DNA of 64,000 nt, taken from the NCBI GenBank assembly GCA_964428345.1, contig CAYRYD010000002.1, positions 186,001 to 250,000 of the forward strand, read 5' to 3'. Made by a program: the position numbers and the translations under genes. The stretch is from JABDMH01 sp964428345. Lineage in GTDB: Bacteria; Bacteroidota; Bacteroidia; Chitinophagales; Saprospiraceae. Numbering within the stretch: the stretch's first letter is position 1; the number at the start of each line of letters is the position of its first letter. Positions 45,359 to 54,299 of the stretch are shown piece by piece. The notes beneath the pieces are model-generated. The model worked only from the letters and a program-made list of their open reading frames with translations. It had not been told where the DNA came from and made no database searches.

Positions 45359-45431
45359 TCCCCCTGGATTTTGGATATGTCATAGATATGAGATCATAAG
45401 ACTATGGGAATTTTTTATCCATCCAGAGGGA
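45359..45431. repeat. Inverted repeat in the asnS-sdhB gap
   Basis: TCCCCCTGGAT at 45359-45369 and ATCCAGAGGGA at 45421-45431 are inverted copies differing in one base, 51 bases apart. They lie in a 370-base gap (45261-45630) with no gene. The loop is AT-rich. It may be a remnant of a small mobile element or a long RNA hairpin downstream of the convergent asnS and sdhB genes. Confidence 0.4.
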
Positions 45432-45452
45432 CCGTTACGGCTCATGGGAGTG

Positions 45453-45464
45453 CTACAAATGTAG
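45453..45464. promoter_or_regulatory. BlaI/MecI-like half-operator dyad (CTACAAATGTAG)
   Basis: CTACA-AA-TGTAG is an inverted repeat containing TACAnnTGTA, the core recognised by BlaI/MecI/CopY-type repressors. No such repressor gene or controlled ORF is nearby, so it may be chance or left over from a lost gene. Low confidence. Confidence 0.25.
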
Positions 45465-45510
45465 ATTTTTCTTATATATGTACCTAAGAGTTGGAGATTT
45501 ATTTTGACAA

Positions 45511-45569
45511 TTTAACATATGTTAAAAAAGGCAGATAAGATCTGACCAGTCTTTTGGGTTTAGCTGCCT
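45511..45569. repeat. 16-bp perfect palindrome and adjacent hairpin
   Basis: TTTAACATATGTTAAA (45511-45526) is a perfect 16-bp palindrome. Directly after it AGGCAG (45529-45534) pairs with CTGCCT (45564-45569), extending with one mismatch to a nine-pair stem. Together with the dyads at 45359 and 45453, the gap is unusually rich in palindromes. For sdhB on the minus strand the hairpin lies 62 bases past its stop; no T run is present on that side. Confidence 0.45.
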
Positions 45570-45630
45570 GAAAATCCTGTCTATGACGATCAAAAACTGA
45601 AATCTTCATTGGAATGATTATGGGGCATCC

Positions 45631-46380
45631 TTATGGTTTATTGGTGGTCAGTGCAGCGGTAAAGTAGCGGCGGTTCATCCGGGCAATGTTTTCGACCGAG
45701 ATTTCTTTGGGACACTCGGCCTCACAGGCATAGACATTGGAACAGTTGCCAAACCCTTCCTTATCCATCTGATTGACCATATTGGCTACCCGGCTGAGAT
45801 CTTCGACCTTGCCTTGCGGTAACAGAGAGAGATGGGAAACCTTGGCGGCTACAAAAAGCATTGCCGAGGCATTGGGACAGGCAGCAACACAGGCGCCACA
45901 ACCGATGCAGGCAGCAGCATCAAATGCTTTGGCGGCTACATCCCTTTCAATCGGAGTCGCATTACCGTCCTGCGCCTGACCGGTGCTGACCGAGACGAAG
46001 CCCCCTGCCTGAATGATTCGATCAAATGAGCTGCGGTCTACGACCAGATCCTTGATAACCGGGAAAGCAGTTGCCCTCCAAGGTTCAATGGTGACCGTAT
46101 CTCCATCTTTAAAGAAGCGCATATGGAGTTGACAGGTTGTAGTGCCCTTAAGTAATCCGTGGGGACGGCCATCTATGACAAAACCACAAGATCCGCAGAT
46201 GCCTTCCCGGCAATCGTGTTCAAAAGCAACCGGATCCTGACCCTGCTCAATGAGATCCTGATTCAAGACATCCAGCATCTCCAGAAATGACATATGCTCA
46301 TTGGCATCTACCTGATAACTTTCAAACCTTCCATCACTTTGGGCATTTTTCTGTCTCCAGATCTTTAGTGTTAATTTCAT
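45631..46380 (-). CDS. sdhB: Succinate dehydrogenase / fumarate reductase iron-sulfur subunit
   Basis: Carries electrons from FAD to the cytochrome subunit. The 249-residue protein binds three clusters: 2Fe-2S (CREGICGSCGF), 4Fe-4S (CIGCGACVAACPNA) and 3Fe-4S (CSNVYACEAECPKEI). The N-terminal segment DANEHMSFLEMLDVLNQDLI and the long insertion between clusters match the Bacteroides-type three-subunit SDH. Third gene of sdhCAB, 36 bases after sdhA. Confidence 0.94.
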   Translation of the reverse strand: MKLTLKIWRQKNAQSDGRFESYQVDANEHMSFLEMLDVLNQDLIEQGQDPVAFEHDCREGICGSCGFVIDGRPHGLLKGTTTCQLHMRFFKDGDTVTIEPWRATAFPVIKDLVVDRSSFDRIIQAGGFVSVSTGQAQDGNATPIERDVAAKAFDAAACIGCGACVAACPNASAMLFVAAKVSHLSLLPQGKVEDLSRVANMVNQMDKEGFGNCSNVYACEAECPKEISVENIARMNRRYFTAALTTNKP

Positions 46381-46416
46381 ATCAGCCAGTACTCTACAAT
46401 TAGTGGAATAAATTTG

Positions 46417-48414
46417 TTACTTATAGCTTCGGGTCTTCAACTCTACGGTCTCAAATCTCAGGGGTTCCTTGTGCAGTACAGAATCCTGTCCATCCCGCCA
46501 TTCCCAGGCTGCCACATAGGCAAACTCTTCGTCATTCCGGAGGGCTTCTCCCTCGAGTGTCTGATGTTCTTCCCGAAAATGACCCCCACACGATTCTTCA
46601 CGGTGCAGGGCATCTTCGATCATCACCTCGCCCAGTTCCATAAAATCGGCTACCCGTACAGCCTTTTCCAACTCCGGATTGAATTCATCCGATCCGCCGG
46701 GTACGATCACATCTTTCCAGTATTCTTCACGCAACTCCTGAATCATCTTACGACCTTTGGTGAGGCCCTCGGAAGTACGGGACATTCCACAATAATCCCA
46801 CATGATCATCCCCAGTCTTCGGTGAAACTGTTCTACTGTTTGCGATCCTTTGATATTTAACAACTGATTCAGTCGCTCCCGGCAAGCCAGTTCGGCTTCG
46901 GCAAAGTCAGGTCCGGAAATAGAAAAAGCGGGGGTCCGGATCTCATTGGCCAGAAAAACACCAACGGTGTATGGTATCACAAAATAGCCATCTGCCAACC
47001 CCTGCATCAGGGCGGAAGCGCCCAACCGGTTGGCGCCATGGTCCGAGAAATTGCATTCTCCCAAAGCAAAAAGACCGGGGATGTTGGTTTCCAGATTATA
47101 GTCTACCCAAAGACCACCCATCGTATAGTGCACTGCAGGATAGATCTTCATCGGAGTCTTGTAAGGATTTTCTCCGGTGATCTTTTCATACATTTCAAAG
47201 AGGTTGCCATACTTGGTTTCGATCACTTTCTCCCCAAGTCTGACGATTGTGGCCTGATCCGGATTTGGCAATCCTTTAGCATGCGCTTCCGATTTTCCGT
47301 AGCGCTGGATGGCATCGGCAAAATCCAGGTAAACCGCCAGTCCGGATCTGTTAACCCCCAAACCATCGTCACAGACTACTTTAGCCGCCCTGGATGCGAC
47401 ATCGCGGGGCACCAGGTTACCAAAGGCCGGATACCTCCGTTCCAGATAATAATCCCGCTTCTCTTCGGAAAGATCCTGGGGCTGTAATTTGCCACTGCGA
47501 ATCGCTTCTACGTCCTGTTTTTCTTTAGGAACCCAAACCCGGCCATCATTTCTCAATGATTCCGACATCAGGGTCAGCTTTGACTGATAATCACCTGAAA
47601 CCGGGATGCAGGTTGGATGGATCTGGGTATAGCAGGGATTAGCCATAAAAGCTCCCCGTTTTACCGCTCTCCAGGCAGCTGTCACATTCGATCCCATCGC
47701 ATTGGTCGACAAGTAAAACACATTGCCATAACCCCCGGTAGCCAGGATCACACAATGGGCGGCAAACCGCTCAAGTTTACCCGTGAGCAAATTTCTGGCG
47801 ATAATGCCCCGGGCTTTCCCATCGATCAATACCAGATCCAGCATTTCATGCCGGTTATACATGGTGACCGAACCCAGCGAAATCTGTCGTGAAAGTGCCT
47901 GATAGGCGCCGATGAGCAGTTGCTGACCAGTCTGGCCCCGGGCATAAAAAGTGCGGGAAACCTGTACTCCTCCAAAAGAGCGGTTTTCCAGTAGCCCTCC
48001 ATATTCACGGGCAAACGGAACACCCTGAGCAACACACTGATCGATGATGTCACCACTGACTTCTGCCAGCCGGTAGACATTGGCTTCGCGAGAGCGATAA
48101 TCGCCTCCCTTGATCGTATCGTAAAATAGCCGGAAAACACTGTCACCGTCATTCATATAGTTTTTGGCGGCATTGATTCCTCCCTGAGCAGCTATGCTGT
48201 GAGCCCGGCGAGGACTGTCATGAAAGGTGAAACACTTCACCTGATAGCCCAGCTCGCCCAGACTGGCCGCCGCAGCGGCGCCAGCCAGTCCGGTACCGAC
48301 AACAATGATTTCCAGTCGCCGTTTATTATTGGGCGCTACCAGAGGCATCGTCGACTTATATCTGGTCCATTTTTCAGATAACTCGCCTTCGGGAACTTTT
48401 CCGTCTAGAATCAT
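46417..48414 (-). CDS. sdhA: Succinate dehydrogenase / fumarate reductase flavoprotein subunit
   Basis: Oxidises succinate to fumarate with covalently bound FAD. ATG 48414 (MILDGKVPEGELSEKW) gives 665 residues; the longer frame to 48501 overlaps sdhC and is not used. The FAD motif IIVVGTGLAGAAAAASL is at 36-52, the FAD-linking H72 lies in RRAHSIAAQGG, and the substrate-binding HRLGMIMWDYCGM and FALGECNFSDHGANRLGASAL segments are present. Middle gene of the sdhCAB operon; direction of catalysis in vivo cannot be told. Confidence 0.95.
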   Translation of the reverse strand: MILDGKVPEGELSEKWTRYKSTMPLVAPNNKRRLEIIVVGTGLAGAAAAASLGELGYQVKCFTFHDSPRRAHSIAAQGGINAAKNYMNDGDSVFRLFYDTIKGGDYRSREANVYRLAEVSGDIIDQCVAQGVPFAREYGGLLENRSFGGVQVSRTFYARGQTGQQLLIGAYQALSRQISLGSVTMYNRHEMLDLVLIDGKARGIIARNLLTGKLERFAAHCVILATGGYGNVFYLSTNAMGSNVTAAWRAVKRGAFMANPCYTQIHPTCIPVSGDYQSKLTLMSESLRNDGRVWVPKEKQDVEAIRSGKLQPQDLSEEKRDYYLERRYPAFGNLVPRDVASRAAKVVCDDGLGVNRSGLAVYLDFADAIQRYGKSEAHAKGLPNPDQATIVRLGEKVIETKYGNLFEMYEKITGENPYKTPMKIYPAVHYTMGGLWVDYNLETNIPGLFALGECNFSDHGANRLGASALMQGLADGYFVIPYTVGVFLANEIRTPAFSISGPDFAEAELACRERLNQLLNIKGSQTVEQFHRRLGMIMWDYCGMSRTSEGLTKGRKMIQELREEYWKDVIVPGGSDEFNPELEKAVRVADFMELGEVMIEDALHREESCGGHFREEHQTLEGEALRNDEEFAYVAAWEWRDGQDSVLHKEPLRFETVELKTRSYK

Positions 48415-48427
48415 AATACTTCGTTTC

Positions 48428-49108
48428 TTATCGCGATAAATAAAATATAACCGGAATAGCCGCAAAACCCAGGGGAACAATGATACTGTACGCCATGCCA
48501 AGCCACCTGATCACCGGTGAATATTTGCGATGATTGATACCCAGGGTCTGAAAAGCACTTTGAAACCCATGCAACAGGTGATAAGCCAGCACCACCATAC
48601 ATAAGACATAGAAGACCACATACCACCATTGACGAAATGCGAAATCCACTACCTCGTATAGATTCTTAACCGGTTCATGGCCTTCGTAGGTGATCATCTC
48701 CAGCCCTCCTATTTTCATTTGAAACCAGAACTGCCACATATGTATGATCAGAAAAATAAAGATCACCATACCCAGATATGCCATATTTCGCGCTGCGAAA
48801 GAGCTGGTTTGGGTACCGGGAACGGTATAACGGGATTTTCGGGCCTGACGGTTCTGACGCCATAACATCATGCCCTGGATGGTGTGCAGCAAAATGAAAA
48901 TATACAGTAAATAGGAAATCGTCTTGATGAGTGGGTTGGTCGTCATAAATTTGGTATAGAGGTTAAACTGCCGGCCTTCATCATTCAGAAGCAGCTGAAA
49001 ATTCCCGCTAAGGTGGACAATCAAAAAAAGGATTAAAAACAACCCGGTCAAACTCATAATCAGTTTTTTGCCCAGGCTGGATTTTAAGAATGTACTAAAC
49101 CAGTTCAT
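48428..49108 (-). CDS. sdhC: Succinate dehydrogenase cytochrome b subunit
   Basis: Membrane anchor of the complex, binding haem b and quinone. The 226-residue protein has five hydrophobic helices, with His residues that can ligate haem in HLSGNFQLL, ILLHTIQGMML, IHMWQFWFQM and AYHLLHGFQSAF. The single cytochrome subunit with this length matches the Bacteroides/Wolinella-type SDH/FRD rather than the SdhC plus SdhD form. First gene of the operon, 13 bases ahead of sdhA. Confidence 0.92.
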   Translation of the reverse strand: MNWFSTFLKSSLGKKLIMSLTGLFLILFLIVHLSGNFQLLLNDEGRQFNLYTKFMTTNPLIKTISYLLYIFILLHTIQGMMLWRQNRQARKSRYTVPGTQTSSFAARNMAYLGMVIFIFLIIHMWQFWFQMKIGGLEMITYEGHEPVKNLYEVVDFAFRQWWYVVFYVLCMVVLAYHLLHGFQSAFQTLGINHRKYSPVIRWLGMAYSIIVPLGFAAIPVIFYLSR

Positions 49109-49133
49109 AGGTTCTGCGTTTATCAGGCGAAGA

Positions 49134-49165
49134 CAAAACTATCTTATATCCGTTGTCTAAACAAA
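49134..49165 (-). promoter_or_regulatory. Promoter of the sdhCAB operon (TTTG-N20-TAGTTTTG)
   Basis: On the minus strand TTTG (49162-49165) is followed after exactly 20 bases by TAGTTTTG (49134-49141), both matching the Bacteroidota consensus. Transcription should start near 49128, leaving a leader of about 20 bases to the sdhC ATG. Confidence 0.75.
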
Positions 49166-49197
49166 TCGGAATTGACTGCACCCGGCGCTGAAATTTA

Positions 49198-49214
49198 TTT
49201 AGAATTGTTCTAAA
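49198..49214. promoter_or_regulatory. 17-bp dyad upstream of sdhCAB (TTTAGAA-TTG-TTCTAAA)
   Basis: A perfect 7-bp inverted repeat with a three-base centre, 33 bases upstream of the sdhC -33 box and 98 bases before the divergent gene at 49312. The form recalls DtxR/IdeR-type TTAG...CTAA dyads, which would suit iron control of an iron-sulfur enzyme, but this is inference from shape. The 203-base gap holds nothing else that I recognise. Confidence 0.4.
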
Positions 49215-49311
49215 AATTTTCATCCGGTAAAAAAAAGCACCGTCCATTGAAAAGATCCTGCTTTTTCTTTGTTATACAATTGATTAACCTGTTTATGCTT
49301 TAAGACATCGT

Positions 49312-49815
49312 ATGATCCATAAATCTATTTCATTTGCCAACCTGCTCCAGTATTTTCCCCTGATCGAACTGCCCGTCACCCTCACTTCAGAGTTGCATCA
49401 TGTCTTTCTGAAGGAAAATAAACCGTTGCCAGAGGAGTTCATCAGGAAATTTCTTCAGACAGATCAAGCCACTGATGACGAATATACCGAGTATGTTGCC
49501 TGTTTCCGCTTACCTTCCGGCGAGCAGTATGAGGCTATTGTCTATTGGAAAGCTTCTTTGATGACGTATGAGTATATTCTGGCTACCTTTCAGCCAAATG
49601 GCCGGTTTATTGCCAGCCGGATTATTGGAGGAACCAAATCGAATGGATCATCCTTATTGAAGAGAATTGCGACCATTGATGAAGAATCGCTTATCCTGAT
49701 CGCCGAAGGAGTCGGTCCCCTGGATGATCGGTTGTACAATGCCGGCCAGAGCCATACCTACCAGCTGGAGATCGCAGAGACCGGCGACATCCTCCAGATG
49801 CTCAGCGAAAACTGA
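49312..49815 (+). CDS. Hypothetical cytosolic protein
   Basis: A 167-residue protein without signal peptide or membrane helix. It has a helical N-terminal part (LLQYFPLIELPVTLTSELHHVFLKENKPLPEEFIRKFL) and a beta-rich C-terminal part (YVACFRLPSGEQYEAIVYW, NGRFIASRIIGGTKSNG, YQLEIAETGDILQ). The long well-formed frame with normal codon use supports it being real. I do not recognise the family. It is divergent from sdhC, with the dyad at 49198 between, and precedes rnr by 54 bases. Confidence 0.75.
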   Translation: MIHKSISFANLLQYFPLIELPVTLTSELHHVFLKENKPLPEEFIRKFLQTDQATDDEYTEYVACFRLPSGEQYEAIVYWKASLMTYEYILATFQPNGRFIASRIIGGTKSNGSSLLKRIATIDEESLILIAEGVGPLDDRLYNAGQSHTYQLEIAETGDILQMLSEN

Positions 49816-49869
49816 CCATTGCTTCAATCGATTTTCAGAAACCCAATCCTCATAACACATTGATCAATC

Positions 49870-52017
49870 ATGCCGAAACGTTCATTCAAAGGACAAAAGC
49901 TACCAGCCCGTAAACTGGAAAACGGAATCCTTAAACTTTTCCTCCGCGAACCCTCCAAAAGGTATAATGCCAAGCAAATTATTAAGAAACTAGAGATAAA
50001 AAACAGTAAAACCTCGGTTGAAGATGCCCTGACAAAACTGTTCCAGGCCGGAAAAATCAACCTCGTCAAAGACGATAAATACAAACTCTCCAAAGATTTT
50101 GCCCCCGATATTTCCGGACCTTCCGAAGTCTTTGATGGCTATGTTGATCAGATCCGGAGTGGTGCTGCCTATATCGTTGTTGAAGGGCGGGAAGGCCAGG
50201 ATATTTATGTGCCGGCCAAACGACTTATGCATGCCCTCGATGGTGACCAGGTCCGGGTACAGGTGACACGGCGATATGGTAAAAAGATCGAAGGAGAGGT
50301 CATAAAGGTGCTGAAAAGAGCTATCGATCAGTTTATCGGAGACCTGCGCCAGAGCAAATCTTTTGCTTTTGTGGTACCAGACAATCAACAGGTCGATTTT
50401 GATATTTACATCCATCCCAAAGATATAGGGATAGCTCAGGACGGCGACAAGGTACTGGTCAGAATCACTGAATGGCCAGACCGACCGGGTAAAAATCCGG
50501 CTGGCAAAATCATCAAGGTGCTGGATGCGACCGACACCCATGCAGTCATGATGGATTCGATCCTGATCAATCAGGGTTTTGATACCTTATTCAGCAATAT
50601 AGTAATTCAGGAGGCGAAAAATTTGTCCCGAAAGATCACCGGGGATGAGATCAGCCTCCGCCGTGATTTCCGGAGCATACCCACCCTCACTATTGACCCC
50701 CGTACTGCCCGGGATTTTGACGATGCCCTGTCCTTTCGCGTACTGGAAAACGGCCGGCGCGAAGTAGGAGTTCATATTGCCGACGTTACCCATTACGTCC
50801 AACCTGGTACTGCGCTGGACCGTGAGGCCCTTCGCCGGTCCACTTCCGTATATCTGGTAGACAGGGTGGCTCCCATGTTACCGGAGGTTTTGTCCAATGA
50901 ACTGTGTTCACTCCGGCCGGATGAAGATTCTTTGACTTTTTCTGCCGTGTTCGAATTTGACATGAGAAACCGGGTGGTCTCACGCTGGTTTGGAAAGAGC
51001 ATCATTCATTCTTTCCGGAGGTTTAATTATGAGGAAGCTCAGTCGATCCTGGACAAGGGGGAAGGAGAATATTACGAAGAGTTAAATGCCCTCGATGCCA
51101 TTGCCAAACACCTGCGGAAAAAACGATACAAGGAAGGGTCCATTGCTTTTGAAACGCCTGAACTCGAATTTGAACTGGATGAAAACAGCCATCCGGTAGC
51201 CATTCACAAGAAAGTCAGGAAAGACACCCATCTGCTGGTGGAAGATCTCATGCTTCTTGCAAACCGGGAAGTTGCCACCTTTATCGCCAAAAGAAGTGAG
51301 AGGGAAATCCCCTTCGTCTATCGGATCCACGACCAGCCGGATGAAGAGAAACTGGGGGAATACAGCATCTTCCTGAAGGAGCTCGGATTTCATTTCGACT
51401 TTCAGTCACCGGCTCAGATCCGCAAATCCTTCAACCGGCTTTCGGAAGCTGCTAAAAAAAGTGAAGTATTAGCCTTTGCCGAACCATTTGCCGTTCGCAC
51501 CATGGCCAAGGCGGTTTACAGCAGTTACAATATCGGACACTTTGGTCTTGGCTTTCAGCACTATACTCATTTCACCTCTCCGATCAGACGCTACGCCGAT
51601 GTGCTGGTGCACCGGTTGTTGGAAAAAAATCTGCACAACGAATACCGTACCTCCAAGGAAGAATTGGAGGCCCAATGCAAGCACATTAGCAACCAGGAGA
51701 AGAAGGCACAGGAAGCCGAACGGGAATCCATCAAATTCAAACAAGTCGAATTTATTTCAGGTCATATCGGCGAAACTTTTGATGGGATCGTCAGCGGGAT
51801 GATCGATCGCGGATTCTTTGTATCACTGATCGATTCAGGGGTAGACGGACTGGTCCAATTTGCCGATTTGTACGAACCCTTTATAATAACTGAAAACCGG
51901 ATGCAGGCGCTGTCGAAAAGGAGTGAACGATCATTTAAGATCGGAGACCGGGTGAGAGTCCGGGTCACAGCCACCCATATTACAGACATGGAAGTAGATA
52001 TGGAATTGGTAGAGTAG
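49870..52017 (+). CDS. rnr: Ribonuclease R
   Basis: Processive 3'-to-5' exoribonuclease that degrades structured RNA. The 715-residue protein has a helix-turn-helix start (about 18-70), two cold-shock domains, the RNB catalytic domain with the metal-binding aspartates in LTIDPRTARDFDDALSF near residue 280, ITHYVQPGTALDREAL, and a C-terminal S1 domain (GETFDGIVSGMIDRGFFVSL near 636). Complete and of normal length; the basic tail seen in E. coli is short here. Confidence 0.95.
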   Translation: MPKRSFKGQKLPARKLENGILKLFLREPSKRYNAKQIIKKLEIKNSKTSVEDALTKLFQAGKINLVKDDKYKLSKDFAPDISGPSEVFDGYVDQIRSGAAYIVVEGREGQDIYVPAKRLMHALDGDQVRVQVTRRYGKKIEGEVIKVLKRAIDQFIGDLRQSKSFAFVVPDNQQVDFDIYIHPKDIGIAQDGDKVLVRITEWPDRPGKNPAGKIIKVLDATDTHAVMMDSILINQGFDTLFSNIVIQEAKNLSRKITGDEISLRRDFRSIPTLTIDPRTARDFDDALSFRVLENGRREVGVHIADVTHYVQPGTALDREALRRSTSVYLVDRVAPMLPEVLSNELCSLRPDEDSLTFSAVFEFDMRNRVVSRWFGKSIIHSFRRFNYEEAQSILDKGEGEYYEELNALDAIAKHLRKKRYKEGSIAFETPELEFELDENSHPVAIHKKVRKDTHLLVEDLMLLANREVATFIAKRSEREIPFVYRIHDQPDEEKLGEYSIFLKELGFHFDFQSPAQIRKSFNRLSEAAKKSEVLAFAEPFAVRTMAKAVYSSYNIGHFGLGFQHYTHFTSPIRRYADVLVHRLLEKNLHNEYRTSKEELEAQCKHISNQEKKAQEAERESIKFKQVEFISGHIGETFDGIVSGMIDRGFFVSLIDSGVDGLVQFADLYEPFIITENRMQALSKRSERSFKIGDRVRVRVTATHITDMEVDMELVE

Positions 52018-52056
52018 CCGGTAAGCTGTACCTTTTGCCAGACAAAAGCGTACTGC

Positions 52057-53316
52057 ATGCAACCGTATTTTACCAATGATGCGATCGTGACTGGTATTCT
52101 CATGATCGTACTGGCCCTGATTTTTTATACTTCCAATCATCCGGGACGGGGCTGGCAGCGATTCTACCGGTATGTACCCGCACTGTTGCTTTGTTATTTT
52201 ATACCTGCTCTGCTAAACTGGCCTTTGGGTCTGATCTCGGGTGATGAATCAGGGCTATATACGGTAGCTTCCCGTTATCTCCTGCCTGCCTGTCTGATTC
52301 TGCTTTGTCTGAGCATTGATTTACAAGGCATTGTGAATCTGGGTCCCAAGGCGTTGATCATGTTTTTTGCGGCCACTCTGGGTATTATTCTGGGCGGACC
52401 GATATCCCTTTTCCTGATCCTGGAGTTTGCCCCCCAAATCATCTCAGCCAGCCCGGACGAGCTGTGGAGAGGATTAAGTACCGTTGCCGGCAGCTGGATT
52501 GGCGGAGGGGCTAATCAGACTGCCATGAAAGAGATATTTCAGGTAGGTGATCAGCTCTTTGGGACGATGGTGGTCGTTGATGTGGTCGTAGCCAACATCT
52601 GGATGGGATTTCTGTTGTACGGTGCCAATATAACCCAGCGTATCGACAGTTGGTTAAAATCGGATACTTCGGCTATCACTGATCTGCAGCGACGAATCGA
52701 AAACTTCCGGGCCAGGGTCGAACGAAATCCTTCGACACCCGACCTGTTTGTGATGCTGGGGGTTGCCTTTGGTGGTACCGCCATCGCCCACTGGGGTGCC
52801 GATGTCATTACACCCCTGATGGAACGGCATGGAGATGACCTCAAAGCCATGCGGCTCGAATCCCTGATCTCATCTTTTTTCTGGATCATCGTTCTTGCCA
52901 CGACACTGGGAGTAGGATTGTCTTTTACCCGGGCGAGAGCGCTGGAAGGGATCGGCGCTTCAAAATGGGGATCAATTTTTATTTATTTTCTGGTGGCCAC
53001 CATTGGAATGAAGATGAATATTTCAGAAATCTTTCAGAATCTGGGTTTGTTTGCCATTGGTATAACCTGGATGATCATCCATGTAAGTATCATGATCCTG
53101 GTCGGAAAACTCATCAGGGCCCCTTTCTTCTTCGTCGCAGTAGGAAGTCAGGCTAATGTAGGCGGTGCGGCCTCAGCACCGGTCGTAGCTTCGGCGTTTA
53201 ACCCTTCGCTGGCACCAGTGGGCGTGCTGATGGCTGTTCTTGGATACGCGTTGGGCACCTATGGCGCCATTGTCTGTGCCTGGTTGATGCAGGTCGTTTC
53301 TGTGGCAGCCTCCTGA
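52057..53316 (+). CDS. DUF819 family membrane protein
   Basis: A 419-residue protein with about eleven hydrophobic segments, for example ALLLCYFIPALLNWPLGL, ALIMFFAATLGIILGG, and the conserved loops GSWIGGGANQTAMKEIF near 147 and VGSQANVGGAASAPVVASAF near 366, which mark DUF819 (YjcL-like). The repeated Gly-Gly-x-x-N loops suggest a two-fold transporter architecture. Substrate is unknown. It is 39 bases after rnr and may be cotranscribed. Confidence 0.85.
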   Translation: MQPYFTNDAIVTGILMIVLALIFYTSNHPGRGWQRFYRYVPALLLCYFIPALLNWPLGLISGDESGLYTVASRYLLPACLILLCLSIDLQGIVNLGPKALIMFFAATLGIILGGPISLFLILEFAPQIISASPDELWRGLSTVAGSWIGGGANQTAMKEIFQVGDQLFGTMVVVDVVVANIWMGFLLYGANITQRIDSWLKSDTSAITDLQRRIENFRARVERNPSTPDLFVMLGVAFGGTAIAHWGADVITPLMERHGDDLKAMRLESLISSFFWIIVLATTLGVGLSFTRARALEGIGASKWGSIFIYFLVATIGMKMNISEIFQNLGLFAIGITWMIIHVSIMILVGKLIRAPFFFVAVGSQANVGGAASAPVVASAFNPSLAPVGVLMAVLGYALGTYGAIVCAWLMQVVSVAAS

Positions 53317-53406
53317 ACCCGGGAGTGAATCCAAAGGTCGATTTCCCCTTAAGGTATTCTTAACCAAGAGGTTTGGTGAGAATGGTGGGAAAACCCGATT
53401 TTTTCG

Positions 53407-53414
53407 TATCTTTG
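53407..53414 (+). promoter_or_regulatory. -7 promoter element for the GT5-DUF4270-DUF4290 genes (TATCTTTG)
   Basis: TATCTTTG fits TAnnTTTG and lies 42 bases before ATG 53457. TTTG at 53372-53375 is 31 bases upstream, too far for a normal -33 box, so only the -7 element is supported. Confidence 0.45.
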
Positions 53415-53456
53415 CGAACCTTTTAAAGTGTTGAACACCTTTGGGTTATAAACTTT

Positions 53457-54275
53457 ATGGCAATGAGTAAAAAGCGAGTGCTGATCGTGACACAGGAAAT
53501 GGAACCGTATACAGCGGTATCGACTGTGGCCAGCATTGCAAGACGGCTACCTCAATATATTCAGGAGCATGGCATGGAAATCAGAGTATTGATGCCACGA
53601 TTCGGAACCATCAATGAAAGAAGGCACCGGCTGCATGAAGTAGTCCGGTTGTCGGGCATGAACATTATTGTGGATGAAGACGATTATCCCTTAATCATTA
53701 AAGTAGCCTCTCTGCCGGGAACCCGGATGCAGGTGTACTTCCTCGATAATGAAGAGTTTTTCAGGCGAAAGCAGATTTTCAAGGATGATAAAGGCAAGAG
53801 CTTCGAAGACAATGCCGATCGGATGATCTTTTTCTGTAAAGGAGTTTTAGAAACGGTTAAAAAATTTGGCTGGGCACCGGATATCATTCACTGTCATGGC
53901 TGGATGACCAGTCTGGTACCGTTTTATCTCCGCAAGGCTTATGCCAACGAGCCGATTTTCAAGAATGCGAAAGTGATCTATTCCATCTATGATCATGAGG
54001 GAAATGAAACAGAAGCCGCCCGGTTTGCCGAAAAAGCATCCATCAATAATCTGGAGCCTGATGATCTGAAGCCTTACCAAAATGGCAATGGTGTAACCTT
54101 GCACAAGGGTGCGATCGCTTTTGCCGATGCATTGATAGTTGGCAGCAAAGATCTGTCAGACCTCGTTAAGGAGGAGGTAGGTAAGCAGGAAAAACCAATT
54201 CTGGACTTTCAGGAAGCCGATTCATACCTGCCAGCTTACCTTGATTTTTATAAGGAAATTTTGGCCTCCTCTTAA
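53457..54275 (+). CDS. GT5-like glycogen/starch synthase N-domain protein
   Basis: A 272-residue protein with only the N-terminal Rossmann half of glycogen synthase (GT5): RVLIVTQEMEPYTAVSTVASIARRLPQYI, RVLMPRFGTINERRHRL, PDIIHCHGWMTSLVPFYL and ADALIVGSKDLSDLV. The C-terminal GT1-like nucleotide-binding half of true GlgA (about 200 residues) is missing, and the N-terminal K-x-G-G-L loop that binds ADP-glucose is replaced by AVSTV. Such short proteins are conserved in Bacteroidota next to DUF4270 genes. It is probably not a working glycogen synthase. Twenty-four bases before the DUF4270 gene. Confidence 0.85.
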   Translation: MAMSKKRVLIVTQEMEPYTAVSTVASIARRLPQYIQEHGMEIRVLMPRFGTINERRHRLHEVVRLSGMNIIVDEDDYPLIIKVASLPGTRMQVYFLDNEEFFRRKQIFKDDKGKSFEDNADRMIFFCKGVLETVKKFGWAPDIIHCHGWMTSLVPFYLRKAYANEPIFKNAKVIYSIYDHEGNETEAARFAEKASINNLEPDDLKPYQNGNGVTLHKGAIAFADALIVGSKDLSDLVKEEVGKQEKPILDFQEADSYLPAYLDFYKEILASS

Positions 54276-54299
54276 ACTTATTTACAATAGCGATCCTTT

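Noticed and set aside
45453..45464. A beta-lactamase-type regulatory locus
   Set aside because: Only a 12-base dyad is present; no BlaI/MecI repressor, sensor or beta-lactamase gene is in the window.
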